Below, in pieces: positions 27,001 through 41,300 of a stretch of 64,000 nt of DNA. The stretch is from assembly GCF_021155775.2 (NCBI RefSeq), contig NC_060233.1:39959077-40023076 (forward strand), written 5' to 3'. Every line of letters begins with the position of its first letter. Position 1 is the first letter of the stretch. This DNA comes from Neodiprion pinetum (Eukaryota; Arthropoda; Insecta; Hymenoptera; Diprionidae). Under the pieces are notes generated by a model, which did not search any database, was not told the origin of the DNA, and saw nothing but the letters and a program-made list of their open reading frames with translations. Position numbers and translations under genes: made by a program.

Positions 27001-28390
27001 GGGATTCCTCGACAATCGCGTGATAGAAACCATATTGTGTAAAGTTGCCGCGGTTGCGATCGTGTCCGTATAAAAATACACTCGCCTTTGATATATCTAC
27101 GATAATTTCGTTTACTTTTACGCGCGCACGTTTATCATTACGCGCGATCGGTTTCAAGAAGTCGCATGGCGACTGTGAACACTCGGAGTTAATACCTGTT
27201 TTTGGAGTCATGGACTTATAAGAATATTAGACTCTGGCATTAAGATAATTACAGTAATTGCACGTCGTTGTATTCAACTTTGTTGGACAAACTCGGAAGA
27301 GTTCGGAATTGTTTAAAAATTTTTCGTATAATCTTTTGGAATTTCTCTTGAATTTTACTTGCTGATAGTATTTTATTTAGAATTTTAAAGTTTCATAAGT
27401 TCTGTAGAATTTATGCTATTCGAAATACTTACTCTCAGTTGCAGTTTTGGAATACTAGTTATTTATCATTGTCACTTTTTCACACTCCTAATTTTTCAAC
27501 ACTAAATAATACCGTTTCTAAACGTACAGTAGTCTTGTTCGTCAATATTACAACAATTCGTGTAAAAATACTATGATCTCCTATTATTACAGAATTGATG
27601 ATGACAATGCCTCGAGTATCCTTAAATTCGTACCTTTCATCGTAATTACGGCTACGCAATAAAACAAACATTGATAATTCTTGAGAGGCCAAAAGTCTCT
27701 CCGTGTATAGAAACTTTATCGATCGCTTGACCTTTCCGTTAATAATATTGTTAGTGCATTATTCGATAGTAATTACACCGCCTCGATATTTACACGGCGA
27801 AATAATCACGTAATTCACGGTCGTTTCATTAACGCGCGTCTTTCCTTTCCAAGAAATCACTAGAATCATCGGCGTCGATACTCGGTCTCACATCATCGAA
27901 CGTTACATCAAACCCGGGCACAGATGCGACCGTTGGTGAACCGCATAATTATCTCATTGCATATACGAATGACAAGTGATTCCACAGTGGCAAATGGGTG
28001 CAGCAAACCAGAGATCAAGCACGAGCTGTAAATCTCTCGATCTAAATCGGCGGTATTCGAACTACGAGACGAGACAGAAAATTGTAAGCTGTGATTAATT
28101 TCGATGATTCGATCCCTTGGTTTCTTGTGGAAACGTATGGTGCACAATATCTCGCTATCCGCTCGTTTCGGGACTCGATATCTCGTCGTCAGGCGTACAA
28201 CAGAAGTAAGGATCAGCAGCCGAGCTCGAAGTGTCATCCACCTATGACGATCATCGAGCATCGTGAGCACGAGATGAGTTATACAATCGTTGTGGAAGCC
28301 AGAATAAACAGCTCGAGGTGCAAGTACGCGTCATTGAATAGACGGTGAGGAGCCGGCAGAGGATCGAGAGATGCGTACGCTTATACATAT
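15001..28390. other. Gene-poor stretch, no supported coding region
   Basis: I see AT-rich intergenic sequence with many homopolymer runs (poly-T near 17217, poly-A near 18425 and 21930) and short overlapping open frames without protein character. A CTT/CTC-rich low-complexity tract lies at about 26352-26406. The region may hold regulatory sequence for the large gene starting near 28550, but I cannot identify specific elements. Confidence 0.5.
26352..26406. repeat. CTT/CTC-rich low-complexity tract
   Basis: A pyrimidine-only stretch dominated by CTT and CTC triplets. The complementary GAAG-type tract appears about 290 bp downstream near 26697-26712. Confidence 0.8.
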
Positions 28391-28395
28391 GCATA

Positions 28396-28428
28396 CGCAC
28401 ACGCACACACACACACACACACACACAT
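28396..28428. repeat. (CA)n microsatellite upstream of the large gene
   Basis: A CA dinucleotide run, slightly interrupted by CG at its left end and followed by a TATATATAC-type tail, about 90-120 bp upstream of the putative TATA box. Confidence 0.9.
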
Positions 28429-28519
28429 ATTTATATATACATACATATAACGCGGTCGTACGGAGAAGACCTTGTTGACCGTCACCGGCGATTAGCATAT
28501 ATCGTCGATCATCTATAGA

Positions 28520-28525
28520 TATAAA
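28520..28525 (+). promoter_or_regulatory. Candidate TATA box of the chitinase-like mucin gene
   Basis: TATAAA at 28520-28525 lies in an otherwise GC-richer segment and would place transcription start near 28550, followed by about 775 nt of 5' leader before the start codon at 29326. An alternative initiator-like GTCAGTG at 28601-28607 is also possible. The leader may contain a small intron (CAG then GTGAAC at 28838), which cannot be settled by eye. Confidence 0.35.
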
Positions 28526-28549
28526 CAGTTGCAGCGGTACGGAAAACGG

Positions 28550-29325
28550 GCTGTACCTACCGGTGTAATCTTGGGTAACAGGATTCGTTTCGAGCAGAGT
28601 GTCAGTGGCTAGTGAGCCAGTCGGAACCTCGGCATCGAGAGAAGATCACGCGAAGACCGTCCGTCCGGAGCTTACGACCCCGTCATCGCCCATGCCGGCA
28701 TTCATCTCGCGACACCGCGACTCCGTTGATCAACGCCGACGACAGCCTTTAAGTTCTTGGGGTATCGATTTTTGAACCTTAATCTCCTCTCTCCCCGGCG
28801 AGAGAACCGCGATCTGGGGCAAAGCACCCCACCTCAGGTGAACACCGCACTCCTGTCTCTCCCTGGCCACGCGCCGCGATCACCGAACATTTCACCTGGT
28901 CCGGGCCGACCGTCAGGGTTTACTACCGAGGCACCGGGACGCCGTGGGTTCAGTCGGAATCGTGCGCCGAAGAACAGTGGAGCGATTCCTCCCGACACCC
29001 TCGACGAGCTCGACGATCGTGCGCCCAGCGCAAATTGCATCGGTAAATCAGAGTTCAGGATTCAGAATTTCAATATCAGTATCGTTGGTCCTTTGTAGGC
29101 CCACCGCGATCCGACAAGGTGACGCTTTCGTCCCCGAAGCTTAACGCTAATTTTTTTATCATCGAACGCGTTCCGAGCTCGAAATCGGATCAGGAGTCGG
29201 AGGTGCGCCGACCACGATCCATCGATCATATCTTACGCTTCGCTGGGTATATTTCTGGGAATACTCGGTTCAAGTTGTGACGCACCGGAGGCTGATACCG
29301 TCGGAAGTGAGGGTGAGGGAGCGAC
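28550..29325 (+). other. Putative 5' untranslated leader of the chitinase-like mucin gene
   Basis: The sequence is noticeably more GC- and CpG-rich than its surroundings and immediately precedes a convincing signal-peptide exon. Open frames here of 66-113 codons on both strands are short, proline- and arginine-rich and overlapping, as expected for a GC-rich leader. Its ends are inferred from the candidate TATA box and the start codon. Confidence 0.4.
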
Positions 29326-29383
29326 ATGAGGTTGTCGATGCTGCTACCCCTTTTGGGGCTGCTCGCGCTTGGATACGCTGAAA
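29326..29383 (+). CDS. Exon 1 of the chitinase-like mucin: signal peptide
   Basis: Encodes MRLSMLLPLLGLLALGYAE, a short basic start, a leucine-rich core and a small-residue cleavage site after GYA. A strong donor GTAAGT follows at 29384 (phase 1). The ATG is chosen because it opens a textbook signal peptide directly upstream of the first GH18 strand in the next exon. Confidence 0.85.
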
Positions 29384-32300
29384 GTAAGTCTGACCTGATT
29401 TTTCACCTTAAGCCGAGATTAAACGGGGCCAAGTGCCAAGAACGCGCGTGGTACAAACTATTCAGAGGAACGGGCTCGAGCAGCCAACAGCATAATTGAA
29501 GAAATTTAAATTTCACGCCACTTATTCCGGCGCTCCTGATCCAGTCGCCTGGCTGGGCTCGCCTCTCGGCTCGATCTCGGTCCGCTAATAGTAATCCAGT
29601 GATCTTACGATAGTTACTCATAATTCTAAGGTTAAGTTGCGCCATCGGCAACTGGAGCAGATGCCTTTACACAAGGACAGCCCCATCTACGTATCTCGTT
29701 AAATAAATTTCATTTACCTACGATCACCGTTCGGCCATCGGAATTGTTTGACACGTCTCGGCACGAGGGAAATACTCGCCAGTCTCGTGAACCTATCGCG
29801 GAATCTTGATCCTTCCGCGTCTTTCGGGTGTCGCTTTCAGTGCCTCGATGAGAAGAAAAAGAAAATATTAATAAAAAAAAAAAAGAATGGAATCGATATC
29901 GAAGAATGGCTCGATTGTCACCACAAATCGTTACGCAATGCTTCGTTCTGTCGCATTGCTATTCGAATAAAGAACTCCTCGTGATCAGATTCTATTTCTC
30001 GTGCAAGTACAAAAACGATTCAGAAATATAATAGACTTTGAAAAAATTTTCCCCGATCGCGACATTCCTACATTTGCCTCTTCACGTTTTTTTTTTTTTT
30101 TTTTTAATGTTGTCGTGTCGTTGAAAATTCGTCACAGGAATTTTCCGAATTTATAAAACGGACGAATCGTATAATTAATCGTGCCGTTTATTCTCTCTTA
30201 TGTCCGTAAAACATGTCAACAGTTTTATTGCTTTTCGGTAGTGTTGTAAAATAGAATTTTTCTCACATGTTCTCACTGAAACCACAGAAATAACTAGATA
30301 ATCTTCGTCGTGAACAGGAATTTACGGAGATAATTGCATTAGCAGAAAATTCGAATAACACAGCTGCTGCATCAGCTGAAACTGGTACAATGACGCGATT
30401 ATCCTGTTTGAGCAATGTAAAAGTTACATGAGTCATTTACCTCCGTATATGTGGAGATAATTGTTGCCTTAATCACGGAGTCTGATCTGGATCCAAGAAA
30501 GTTGATCGAGATAGAAGTACCCACTCCCTGCAGACACATTGACCGCTGACGCGTATGAATGGAATCATAGAGACAGATCAAGAAATGTAGCAGGCGTGCC
30601 GCATATGGGTCTAAACGTAAATTTCCTGGAGCCATTCATTTCCCTTTCTTTAAAACACTCAGCGCAGTTCACTTTCTACGGATGTTGTGCCGACAAGCCG
30701 CCACTTTTTTGTGTTATCACGCGGCATCATTTCCCTCGACGATTACATGTTACACGTCGTCATCAGGTACGGATAAAAACTTGAAGTGATTTGATAATCG
30801 CCGTGATTGCATGCTCTGAATTTTTTGACGAGTCGAAATTTAGTTTCCTGCAAAAAAAAAAAAAAAAAGAAAAAGATTTTTCCAATTTATCGCTGTACTC
30901 TTTACGATTGTTACGATTTTCGATGCGACGTCATTAAATCTTCATTAACTCGATCGGTTACCGAATCATCTAAGCTCCCGTATTGGTTATAATAATTGTG
31001 CCAAAGATAATTGCGGTTCGGATCGATGCTTCGGGCAAAATTCTAAACAATCAATTTTGGTCGGATTATAAACTTACCTCTACTCGTTACCACAGATCGG
31101 AAATTACTCAGGAGAGAAAGTAATGCCCACAGTATATATTCTATATCAAACCACAATTGTTTCTCCGACGATTTAATCTTCGAAAATTAACCGCGACAGT
31201 TTCTCCTGACTCTTCTTACCTTCGCCAATTACAATACCTGAATTAACTCTTCCAGTATCAATTGAAATGCGGTCGGATTTTTTGGCGAAAAAATTCTAAA
31301 TCGTCGAGTCAAATATTTTCGGGTATAAAATTAAACGGATAGAAGAGGAGAAGCAAAAATCCGTAACACGATTTTGTACAAATACTAGTCTCGTCTGGTC
31401 GCGAATACCTGACCATATTGGCCGGCAGACGTGAATCAGCGTCAGCTGTTTGTGAACTTTATCGAAGGCTAGTGAGACTGCTGAATTGATATTCTATGAA
31501 CACAGGCAGCTCAGGTGTAATGATAGCTTGTTAACAGCAAAATTGGATGATGCGCGGATAATTTAAAGCCTCGCGATAATTGCTCTTCGACGATTGAACG
31601 ATGGATATGATATATCGGTACGACCGGACTCCCGGCCTTTCTCGTTTATTTTTCATCAAGTTTTTTATTCATTCTTCTCATCCATCTTCCTGTGTTGCGT
31701 TGGCAAATTTTTTATTTTATCAAAAACAACAAATCTTTATGGCTCGTCTGTGTAAACGTCTCTTACAGAAGCCGTAATATCGAATGTTATAGCGGCGATG
31801 ATCTCAACGCGGTTATTTCAGCTTTGCTCATCGTCGGAAGCATCGCTGCGCGATCAGAGTCGAGTGACTTGACTCCACTTGCGAATCTCTGTCAGCAAAT
31901 GACGTGATGACCGTTCAATATTTCTCATTTAATCAAGGAATGTTGTTGCTGCTGGTGCACGTTAACTCGAAACCGTCGGTATAACATATTGTGCTACGGG
32001 CGATTAGTTTTTTTGTCCAATATTATTTCCCCTTCCCCCTTTCTTTCTTTCTTTCTTTCTTGCCGATTTGTCAACAGTAAGTCAAAACTCCAGAATATTA
32101 AATACAAATGATTTGCATAAGCGTTCATCATCGAATCGGAATCTTATTAATCATAGGCTCAATCAATGCAAAAACGCACGACGTACTTCTTCTAGATTGT
32201 TGAAGACGTATTAATCTCAAGCGATGAAAAAAACATGTGTATTGGTTGCTGCGTAATCGATTAATCGATGCTGCGGGTGTTTTCACCTTCGATTCGTTCG

Positions 32301-35300
32301 AACCAGAGAGAAAAATAAGAAGGGCAATAACGATGCCAATATTATTTAATATACGACGTTATTTAGTAACGCACCAATTAGCGTAATAGCTGTAACAACT
32401 TTTCAGACACTTTCGAACTGAAATTATCGTGAAATAATATGTCTATTAACCTGCATATTCCAGAATGCCCCAGGCAAAGAACATCGCCGGGAAAGGAAAT
32501 CCTGTGTTACACGTCCAGCAACGACCCCGAAGAATTGGCAGACGTCATTTGCAAATGTACAACGCTCGTTCACCAGGGACATGAACTCCACAATCTCACA
32601 ACCGCTGGTAAGCCTCGACTCGAATTTCGAAACTAATCACTGCGCGCACTTTTCACGTTTCACGATTAGAGATGATCGGAGGAAATGTGCATTTTAAGAG
32701 CTGCAAAAATGGTGGAACTTTATCGTTCAAGATACTCGCATACTCGCAACAATTTCACTTCAACGAGACAAATTCAAAATTTATGAAATCCGACGTGTAA
32801 TATCGCTCAGAATTTCCATACAACCAATTATCGTTACTTTCATTTCACCGTGAAAATACATTACCAATAAACTTTCCCTATTCCCAATCACATGTCCAAT
32901 CCTTCGGAAAATTTCCCCATGAGTTTTCCCCCGATTGATAAGATCAACCACCATCGACACCGTATCTTTCAGACATCCGTATTTAGCTGAATTATACCGG
33001 TCATTAATTTCACCTTCAATCAGTGGAAACAGGGAAAGCGTGGAAGTTTCTTTGACGTATTTTGAATCGTTTAAGTACCTACCTATACTTATGGATGTGG
33101 TGTATTTTACCTTCGCCGGTGAGCGCAGTTTACGTTTTGCGTACATCTAATTAACGCGTCCTTATCAGTGCATTAGTAGTTAGAGATTGGTGAGGTGGAA
33201 GTAGGAATTCAGACCGTTTTCACCGAGCATATCAATTCAAGGGGAGAATCAAAAAATACTTTAACCGCCATTTTTTCAAGTTTTCTTATTCAGGAAACAT
33301 TGGCCTTAGCACGCACATACTTTCTAAACCAAAAGTATGCTTCTTAAAAAGTGGCTCTTACAGCCTTTTATTGATTCTCCTCGACAATTAGTAAGCCTGC
33401 GTCACTGGCTGTTGGAAAAAAAAATAAAATAAAAAAGTTATGCATCGGCCGGGAATCGAACCCGGGCCGCCCGCGTGGCAGGCGAGCATTCTACCACTGA
33501 ACCACCGATGCTTATGACTCCAGTTATAGCGCGCTGTTTGAACTTGTATCAAATAATCTAAAAAGCTGTAAAAAAATGTTGGTGATCTTCCAACTCCGGA
33601 TTAGCATCAATTAGGACAGAGATTGATGAAAATTTCGCAATTGAGTGGAGATACGAAAAACCGCTTTAAGCGTGACTGCAATTTATAGTTGGTTAAAAAC
33701 TTTTGGTTCTGCAAAAATGTAACAAGAAAAAATAGTAAAAAAAAAAAAAAAAAACAAAAGAAAAACGAAAACCGAAAAAACATTGCTAAACTCGGAACCG
33801 TTTTTCTCGCAGTATAAAACAGGCGAAATTAGAATTGGTCAAGAACCTAAGCCAGTTCTGCACATCCGGACCTTGGTTACGACGTCTCGTGAGAACCGTT
33901 AAGCCAACAAAGCTCAAGGTCGTTCAGTATTAGATTATCACGATTAACTCGTAAGTATTAACTACAGGCACGAGAATATGATCACGGACTTCCGTTGTCA
34001 AGGAAAAACAGGGCGTCGATTCATCGCGTGATACAAATTAGTACGAAATTATTTTGTCCGTACTTCATTCGCCAAGATTACTTCATAAGGCGTGGTTGTG
34101 TCGTATTTTCGAGCAATCGGCAATCGGAACGTTGACATTTCACTTATTTTGAGTATCACTTGATAATTTAATTTCGGATATTTAGGTATTTTTTCTACGG
34201 CTCGAAAAGTAAACTCATAAGGATCGTTGAGAATTTCTCCACTTAGATATTAGTGCACTTTGATGCATTCAATTATGCGATCACACCTGATTTCTGAATA
34301 AAGTGATTTCTAACTCTCGATGATTTTTACCCCTTATCGGGATTGATATGTTTCTGTTTTTCCCGACACAGGCATGTAATTATGAAGTCACTCCCATTCG
34401 CAGGGATTCTTATCGATGACGTAACGACGAGTGATATTCATTTCTCCAACAGGCGTGACATCGTCATGGCATCGATGTTCCTCCTTGATTCTGAAATAGG
34501 TGTAATAAAGATATTTTAAACGTAGACAGGGCCGCCTTACCGCAAAACACATTGTTGAAATTTTATTTCTCTACTCGGCAAGGATCCTCTCGACGAAGTC
34601 TGCATGTACAGTCTTCAACGGTCGAAAAATCATAAGTATGCATATTTATACATTTAAATATCACGCAAAGTGAACGTTTTTTATCGGTATACATGGAGAC
34701 TCAGTCGAGGACGATAAAAGCGGCTCGAGCGAGACGAGCAAACACAGGTGGAACGGACAATTATTTACTCTTTCTTTTTGCGAGTCGTTCTTCAGTACAT
34801 TGCATATCAGCTGCACTTGTCACATGCATAATTCTTGGCTCGGAAACAGATATACGGGGAAAAATTGCACAAAGGTCCGAATCGACACTGAAACAGCCGA
34901 TCATTGATCGAAAATTTTTTTACCTGGACAAAGTTAAATGGATTTTAATAACAATTTTAGCAAAATTGTCAGCAATTGAGAATTTCAAACGACAAAATAT
35001 CGCAATATACGCGTAAAACGAACTGCCAAGTACTCGAAAAGATTTCTCTATTAGTTTACGTAACGGTGAATCAAAGTCGTGTACCTTTCATCGACATATA
35101 ATAATAATAACAACTGCGCAGAACAAACTCTCTTAATCGGCTATAGATATGAATATTCATATCGATCTTAGTTTTGATCTGAATTCTGATCACATCCGTT
35201 AGGCTGCGGTAACAGCATAGCTATATCACTTTCGTTTTCTCATTAATTTTGTTTACGGCGAAGCTGGAGCATTTGTTGGAATTTTTTATTTTCATTTTTT

Positions 35301-38300
35301 TTTAATGTCGCCCGCTGCGTTGACAGTCCAGAATTAATTGACACGTTGCGACGGGATTTTCGACGATGACGTGAATTAGAAACGGAATTGAACCGCGTGT
35401 GGTTTCACAAAGAATTCCCCACTTGTTACACTTTCTCGACCAAGATTTTTTTTAGCTCCGTAACTCTGCACGGAGATGGCTCGTTTGGCCTGATGTGTGA
35501 CTAATTGGATGTTGATGAGGTTCTTCCTCGACACTCAGTATTCTGAGCTGTGATTAATATTCGCAATGTCTTCAACCAAAAGCTTAAACGTTAATTACAA
35601 AGTAGACGCGTGTAGGAAGACGTTGATTCCGTATACGCGAAATTCAATTTATTTCGCAAAAAGAAAAACAAAAAAAAAAAAAACACTTACACTTCCTCGC
35701 TCTTAAGCTAAGTCTCCAGGTTATCAACATTTCCTACTAACAGTGCAAAAAGTACACGATTCAATTTGGAAGGCAGTGAAAGCTGTACATAAGATGTACC
35801 AAAAACGGAATTCGCCCACGTCGAAGGTTTCGCATTGTAGGTTCTCAAGACGTTTGCGCTCGTTAATTACCTGCATGCGGATGCCGCATCGTCGTTGAAA
35901 AGTTTCGTTTACGATTGTCTATACGATGTGCTTGTATGTCAAGCGGATTGACCCCTGAAAAAACGAGAACGAAAGTTACAAACGAATAAAAACGACATTC
36001 GTCTGAACGACAATTCAAATATTGCGGTATAGAAATTCGTACATGTGTGCAGAAACAGCCACGTGTGGAATCGGCGCTCGGTTGTGGATGCAGATAAATC
36101 CGCACCTACGTATCAATGTATGTATATACATATGTATGTATACATATGTCTACGTATTGCGGATATATGCGTGCCTGCACGGAGACTCGTGGGTGGCGTG
36201 TATCAATTTCGCAACTTGCACTCGTCGTCGGCTACTTAAGAATCGTGACCTCGTCCGGTTTGAAATCGGCGTGTGTCTTGATTTGGGTCAGTCAGGGCAT
36301 TTATGGACCTAGATATGAAATATCGATGATAAAGTTGGCTCGTTATTCAACGTCTCATTCGCGAACACCCGTCGACACCCGATCAAAATCAGCTCCCACG
36401 TAACGGCAATCCGTAACTAATTTCCCCGGTCCAAATATCTTCGAGGCGATTGCACAAATCCGTTTCAAACGTTGGAGGTTCCAACTTTTCATCGAGTCTG
36501 CTGCGCGTGTTATACCAAAGGGGCCAGCCTAGGTCAACCAGCTCCGGTGATCGACTCGATACATCACTTTCATCTTCGGTAATAACACGTTATCCAAAAG
36601 CTCTTTATATTCAATCGATTTACCCTTGTGACTTTCGATATAAAATCCGAAGTAGAGTTGGAGGCTGGTAAAATAGAAACAATAGTTCTAGAATATCCTG
36701 GTTCAAATTGCGATTACAGCGGATGAAACAAGCAAGAGAAGGGCAGAAGAAAAGCCGGCACAGAATTCTATATCCGTAAATTTTTCGTGAGTGAGATTGT
36801 TTTTTTTACCTGAATCAAATCGGAAAAAAGAAGAACAGAAAAATAGAATGCTAGGAAAAAAAAAACAACCAAGGACGTGAATTACTGTGAGAAAAACAAA
36901 TGTCAAACAGAGGCGTAAAAATGATTATAATAAATATATAAAACCGAGAGTTTGACGGCACGATTTTAATCTCGGTGTGTCGGATACCTATTAAAAAACA
37001 CGTCTCAACAGTATTCTAAATTCTAAATCTCTTAATCGCTAGATGAAGTCGTCCTTGCCCGAAGCAGCCGGGCACAGGCAGAAATTTCCGAGCATCATCA
37101 TGTCGGGCTGTACGTAATATGCAGAAAGAAAAGAATCAAAAACAAAAAGAAAAAAGACGAATTTATGTATTGCATGTGTACGTTATTTCTCTTCATAACA
37201 CTGTCATGATAGCTGTACGCTCTTTATCATCTCAACAATTAACTTTTTTCTCATACGTTTGTTACAAACGATTGGGAATGTAAATTTAAAAAAAGTAAAA
37301 AAAGAAACAACAAAAACCACACAGTCAGCTCGTTGTTGTTTCCGATAAGCAACAGATTATAGAGCTGAACCAGGTATTCGGAAATTAAAATTCTACAAAA
37401 TGAGAGGCATAAAAAACAAATAATAAGAATAACAGTTATCGTCACGCTAGTTAATTTCTCGTTTAGGATTCACACGCATTGTGCAGAGCAAAATACCTTG
37501 TACATACCTGCCCACGTCACACACGCATAACGAGCCTACAAAACAAATGACCGAGCGTTTATGTTTCAATTAACGAAAGCGAATACCTACTTACTTCGCA
37601 AGATCTCACGTGCACATAGTCGTATTGAAAATTAAAAATTACTGTGCGCGTTTTGCGCGTTAAACACGGATGAATGAACGTGGCACGCAATTCGCGCATC
37701 GTATAGTATACTGTACGATATTACAGGTTGGATCTACATATTATTCTGTTATACATAATCGTGTTGCACGAGTAAAATAACAGCGTGTTCAATTGCATTC
37801 TTCAGTAACGAGCCGACGATATTGCAGCAGTTTGTCCAGTTTTCATTCTTACTGGTTGATTTTTCGTTCACTATGTATACATCACGATAACTGTACCTTG
37901 GTTACAGATATACGTAGGTATAAGAGGTACAAGGCTGTACGCATACCTGTAACGATTATTAGAGGCGCCTGTATTCCTGCACGCACGATAATTGTACACA
38001 CGTCAAAAATTGACGGGAGCGTATATTATCTAACGCCTGGTCTTGACTTCGTTACCTAAACTTGAATTTAGATAGTATCTTTAGATAAGGCGTTAAATAT
38101 GTGTACGCGTTCGGTTGGGGCGGAGCCAATTACGGGCCGTGTCAGAATACCGAATGAATAATCAATCCGCCGTACCTGTATTATCACACATTCGAAACGA
38201 ACAAGTGCGTAACCCGCAGTTTTTAACGCCATGTTTCAGGGATCGAGGAGCTCCAGAAGGTCCTCAAGGAGTCGAATCCTGTTCTCCAGTTCGTCATATC

Positions 38301-41300
38301 CGTGACGGACCCGCAACGCTCTCTCAGGACGTCCGCAACGACGCGCCAGGCGGCGTCGGGACGCCTCGCCAATATTCTGTCACAGGTAATTATCGACAAG
38401 TTGACATATTGACAGGACCAGCTAAGGTGAAAGAAGTGTGTAAAAAAGCAAGATAAAGGAACAACCAAAAAAAAAAAAACAAAAGGAGAACCAACAGAAA
38501 ACAAGAAGAACATGAAGAATTCTAATGTGACGATCGTACGAGCTTGCCACAAAATTCCCTCGCAATTAATCGGTCGACGACCCGGTCCGCGTGTCATAGC
38601 CGAAAATAATACGTGCGAAAAAACGAACGCGGACCAACGAAATCGGGATCCTGTATACTTTTAAGTTCAATTCGCATACGTGAAGATTTTTTTGCGCCAA
38701 GCAAATTGCTCGCGTCATGTTTTTATACCCGGGTGCACATATAGGCACAAGCGGGCATGTGTAACGGTAGAAAACCGAAAGCGTGGTTTGATTAGTATCG
38801 ATTGAAAGGAACGACGTTAGCCCTGCGGAGATGGTATAGCTCTGGCCGCAGCAGAAGAGATTGGTGCTCGGATAGCGCGGGGGCTCGAGGGAATGAAAAT
38901 GAAAGTCAACCTGCGGTCAGCGCTCCGAAGCACGCGAGAGAATGGTCCAGTTTTTGCTTTCTTTGAGGAACTCGAAGAGAAGCTTGTACGTGCATTTAAC
39001 TAGGAGGTGTACGTAGTTAACGGTACTTCCGCCGGACGTTTAACGCCACGGTATCCTGAACGCGTGCTCATCGAACTGTCTCGCGATTTCTCACGTCAAG
39101 CTTGACGGACACAGATGCGTAAAGATTCATGGCTGACCGATGAACGAAAATTTATAAACATTTTTACGGGGTTCGAATGAGTGTTTTTTGTCACATGTTC
39201 AGGTGGACGGAGTCGAACTCGACATGACTGCCGGGTCCAAGGAACGTCTGACCCACTTCGTCAAGGGACTTAAGGACGAGATGACCAGGAAATCCAACGA
39301 GAAGAGGATATTATTGGCGCTTCCAACGAAACCGGAGGAGCTTGCGAAGCAGTACGATATTAAGGCCTTGGCAAAGTAAGAACACGCGTTTTATCATAGT
39401 TGAATATTAATGCCCCGCAATATCATTGATCATTGACCTTTGATCCCGTATAATGACCACTCTCCGCTATGTAATCACTCGACGCTCCAACTCCAGCTCG
39501 ATCAAATGCAAATTGATCCACATTTTGAATAAATAAGATATCATATGTACTTGTAACCAAATTTCTGATCATCGTTCAAATGAATTAACGATGATTTTCA
39601 GCATACGCACCACGAGTTGATCTTATACAATCTATTGGTATTGGTAACTTGTTAGCATGTTATTGGTCTTAGCTTCTCGTTCTATTCACTATTCCATTTC
39701 TACCTTGACGAACGAACAATACTTGCTACACCCCACGTCGAGATTGCATGTCATTTTGAATACCTCGCAGCGTGCAATCTACGAGCCAAAAGTAAGAGGT
39801 GTTTGAACACCCAGAACTGCCCGCGGCGTCTGGACCCCATGCAAAGTCACAATTACATCAAAGTTAAGCGTGGCCGGCTGGCCCGGGATTGATGGGGTCG
39901 TACCGCTAGCAGCGGAAACCTAACGAAGACAAATATCATGGTTACGCATGAATCTGACAGTTGCAAAAACCTCGTCTTCTCTCCACGTGGCACCGTAATT
40001 ACGTGGACACGTGTTGACGCTACGCTTTTTTACTTTTCGTAATTGCTTGAAGAGCAACGAATATTTTCAATTCAAGGATCGCTTTTTTCGTGCAAAAAAT
40101 AACCATCAAATGTTACTAAATCAAGATTAAAACTGTGATGGAACATGTAATCACTTCTAGAACGGAGTTCTCAGACTGTACAGACACTCTGGATAATCCA
40201 CATAAACTACGCAATCATGTTTTATACCACTTATTGGCGAGCGTGAGAAGTTGACGAGAATTGCCAATTAACCAGTGGGTTTGACATTGTGAAATTTAAT
40301 TCTTAATTCAGTCATATTGACACGTGATGGAAAGTAAGAGTTATATCAATTGTACACTCGTTGGCATGCCTAAATCGATGAATCAAATCGTCTTCACATG
40401 AATTCTCGACATTCTGGCAATGTGCACGTAGAAGCAATATCACAACAAGTGAATACGAAAGTAAAACATGGCTACGCAAAATACCTTCGAGCACATCACC
40501 AATTCCATCCTGCTGATCATCCCGTGTAGAGATTGAGGCAGCATCCTTTAGAGCAAAAATGGCAAGGATCGCATTTCCAGTTACGCATCTAGCTCAAGGA
40601 TAGAAAGATGAGACTCTTTGCCACATCATGATGTTAATTAGAACTCAAACCACGTACGAAGAAACGTGAAAACATAATTATCGGAATTTATACTGAATTC
40701 GTGGCGTAACCGCGTAACAGAAAGGAAACAGTTTTCACTTGCAAGGGCTTGTCGACTCGTTTGAGAAAAATATCAGTAATTGATGGTAGTGACAAGCAAA
40801 GGGTTTTTGCATTTTATAATTTTTTCCTTTTGCTTTGTTATCCCACAGATACGTTGATCTCTTCACTATGTCGACCAACTACCTCTTCGACGAAACTGAA
40901 TCGTCCAACACCTTCCACCCTTCTCGACTCATGGGTATCTTCGATATGCTCAACACCGATAGCTTGGTCGATCTGGTCAGCGGTTTGGGAGTGCCGAAAA
41001 AGAAGTTGCTCATTTCTGTACCAGCTAGCGCCTACAAATTCACCCTGAAAACGAAGGACAAGACAATTCCAGGATCACCGACTGAAGAAAAAGAGCCAAC
41101 GGTCATCAGCCAGAAAGAGGTAGAAACGAAGATGTTGAAATGGGTTTTACAGTTTTTTTCACACACATGTATCATCGGCCAGGAAGTTGGTTACCTCACC
41201 TTTACTACCGATTCGTACCATTCCCACGCACCTCTCACTATCAGTTTGCAGAAATTTTAATCAATGGGAACAGAAGCCGTTCTACTATTTTTTTTTCTCA

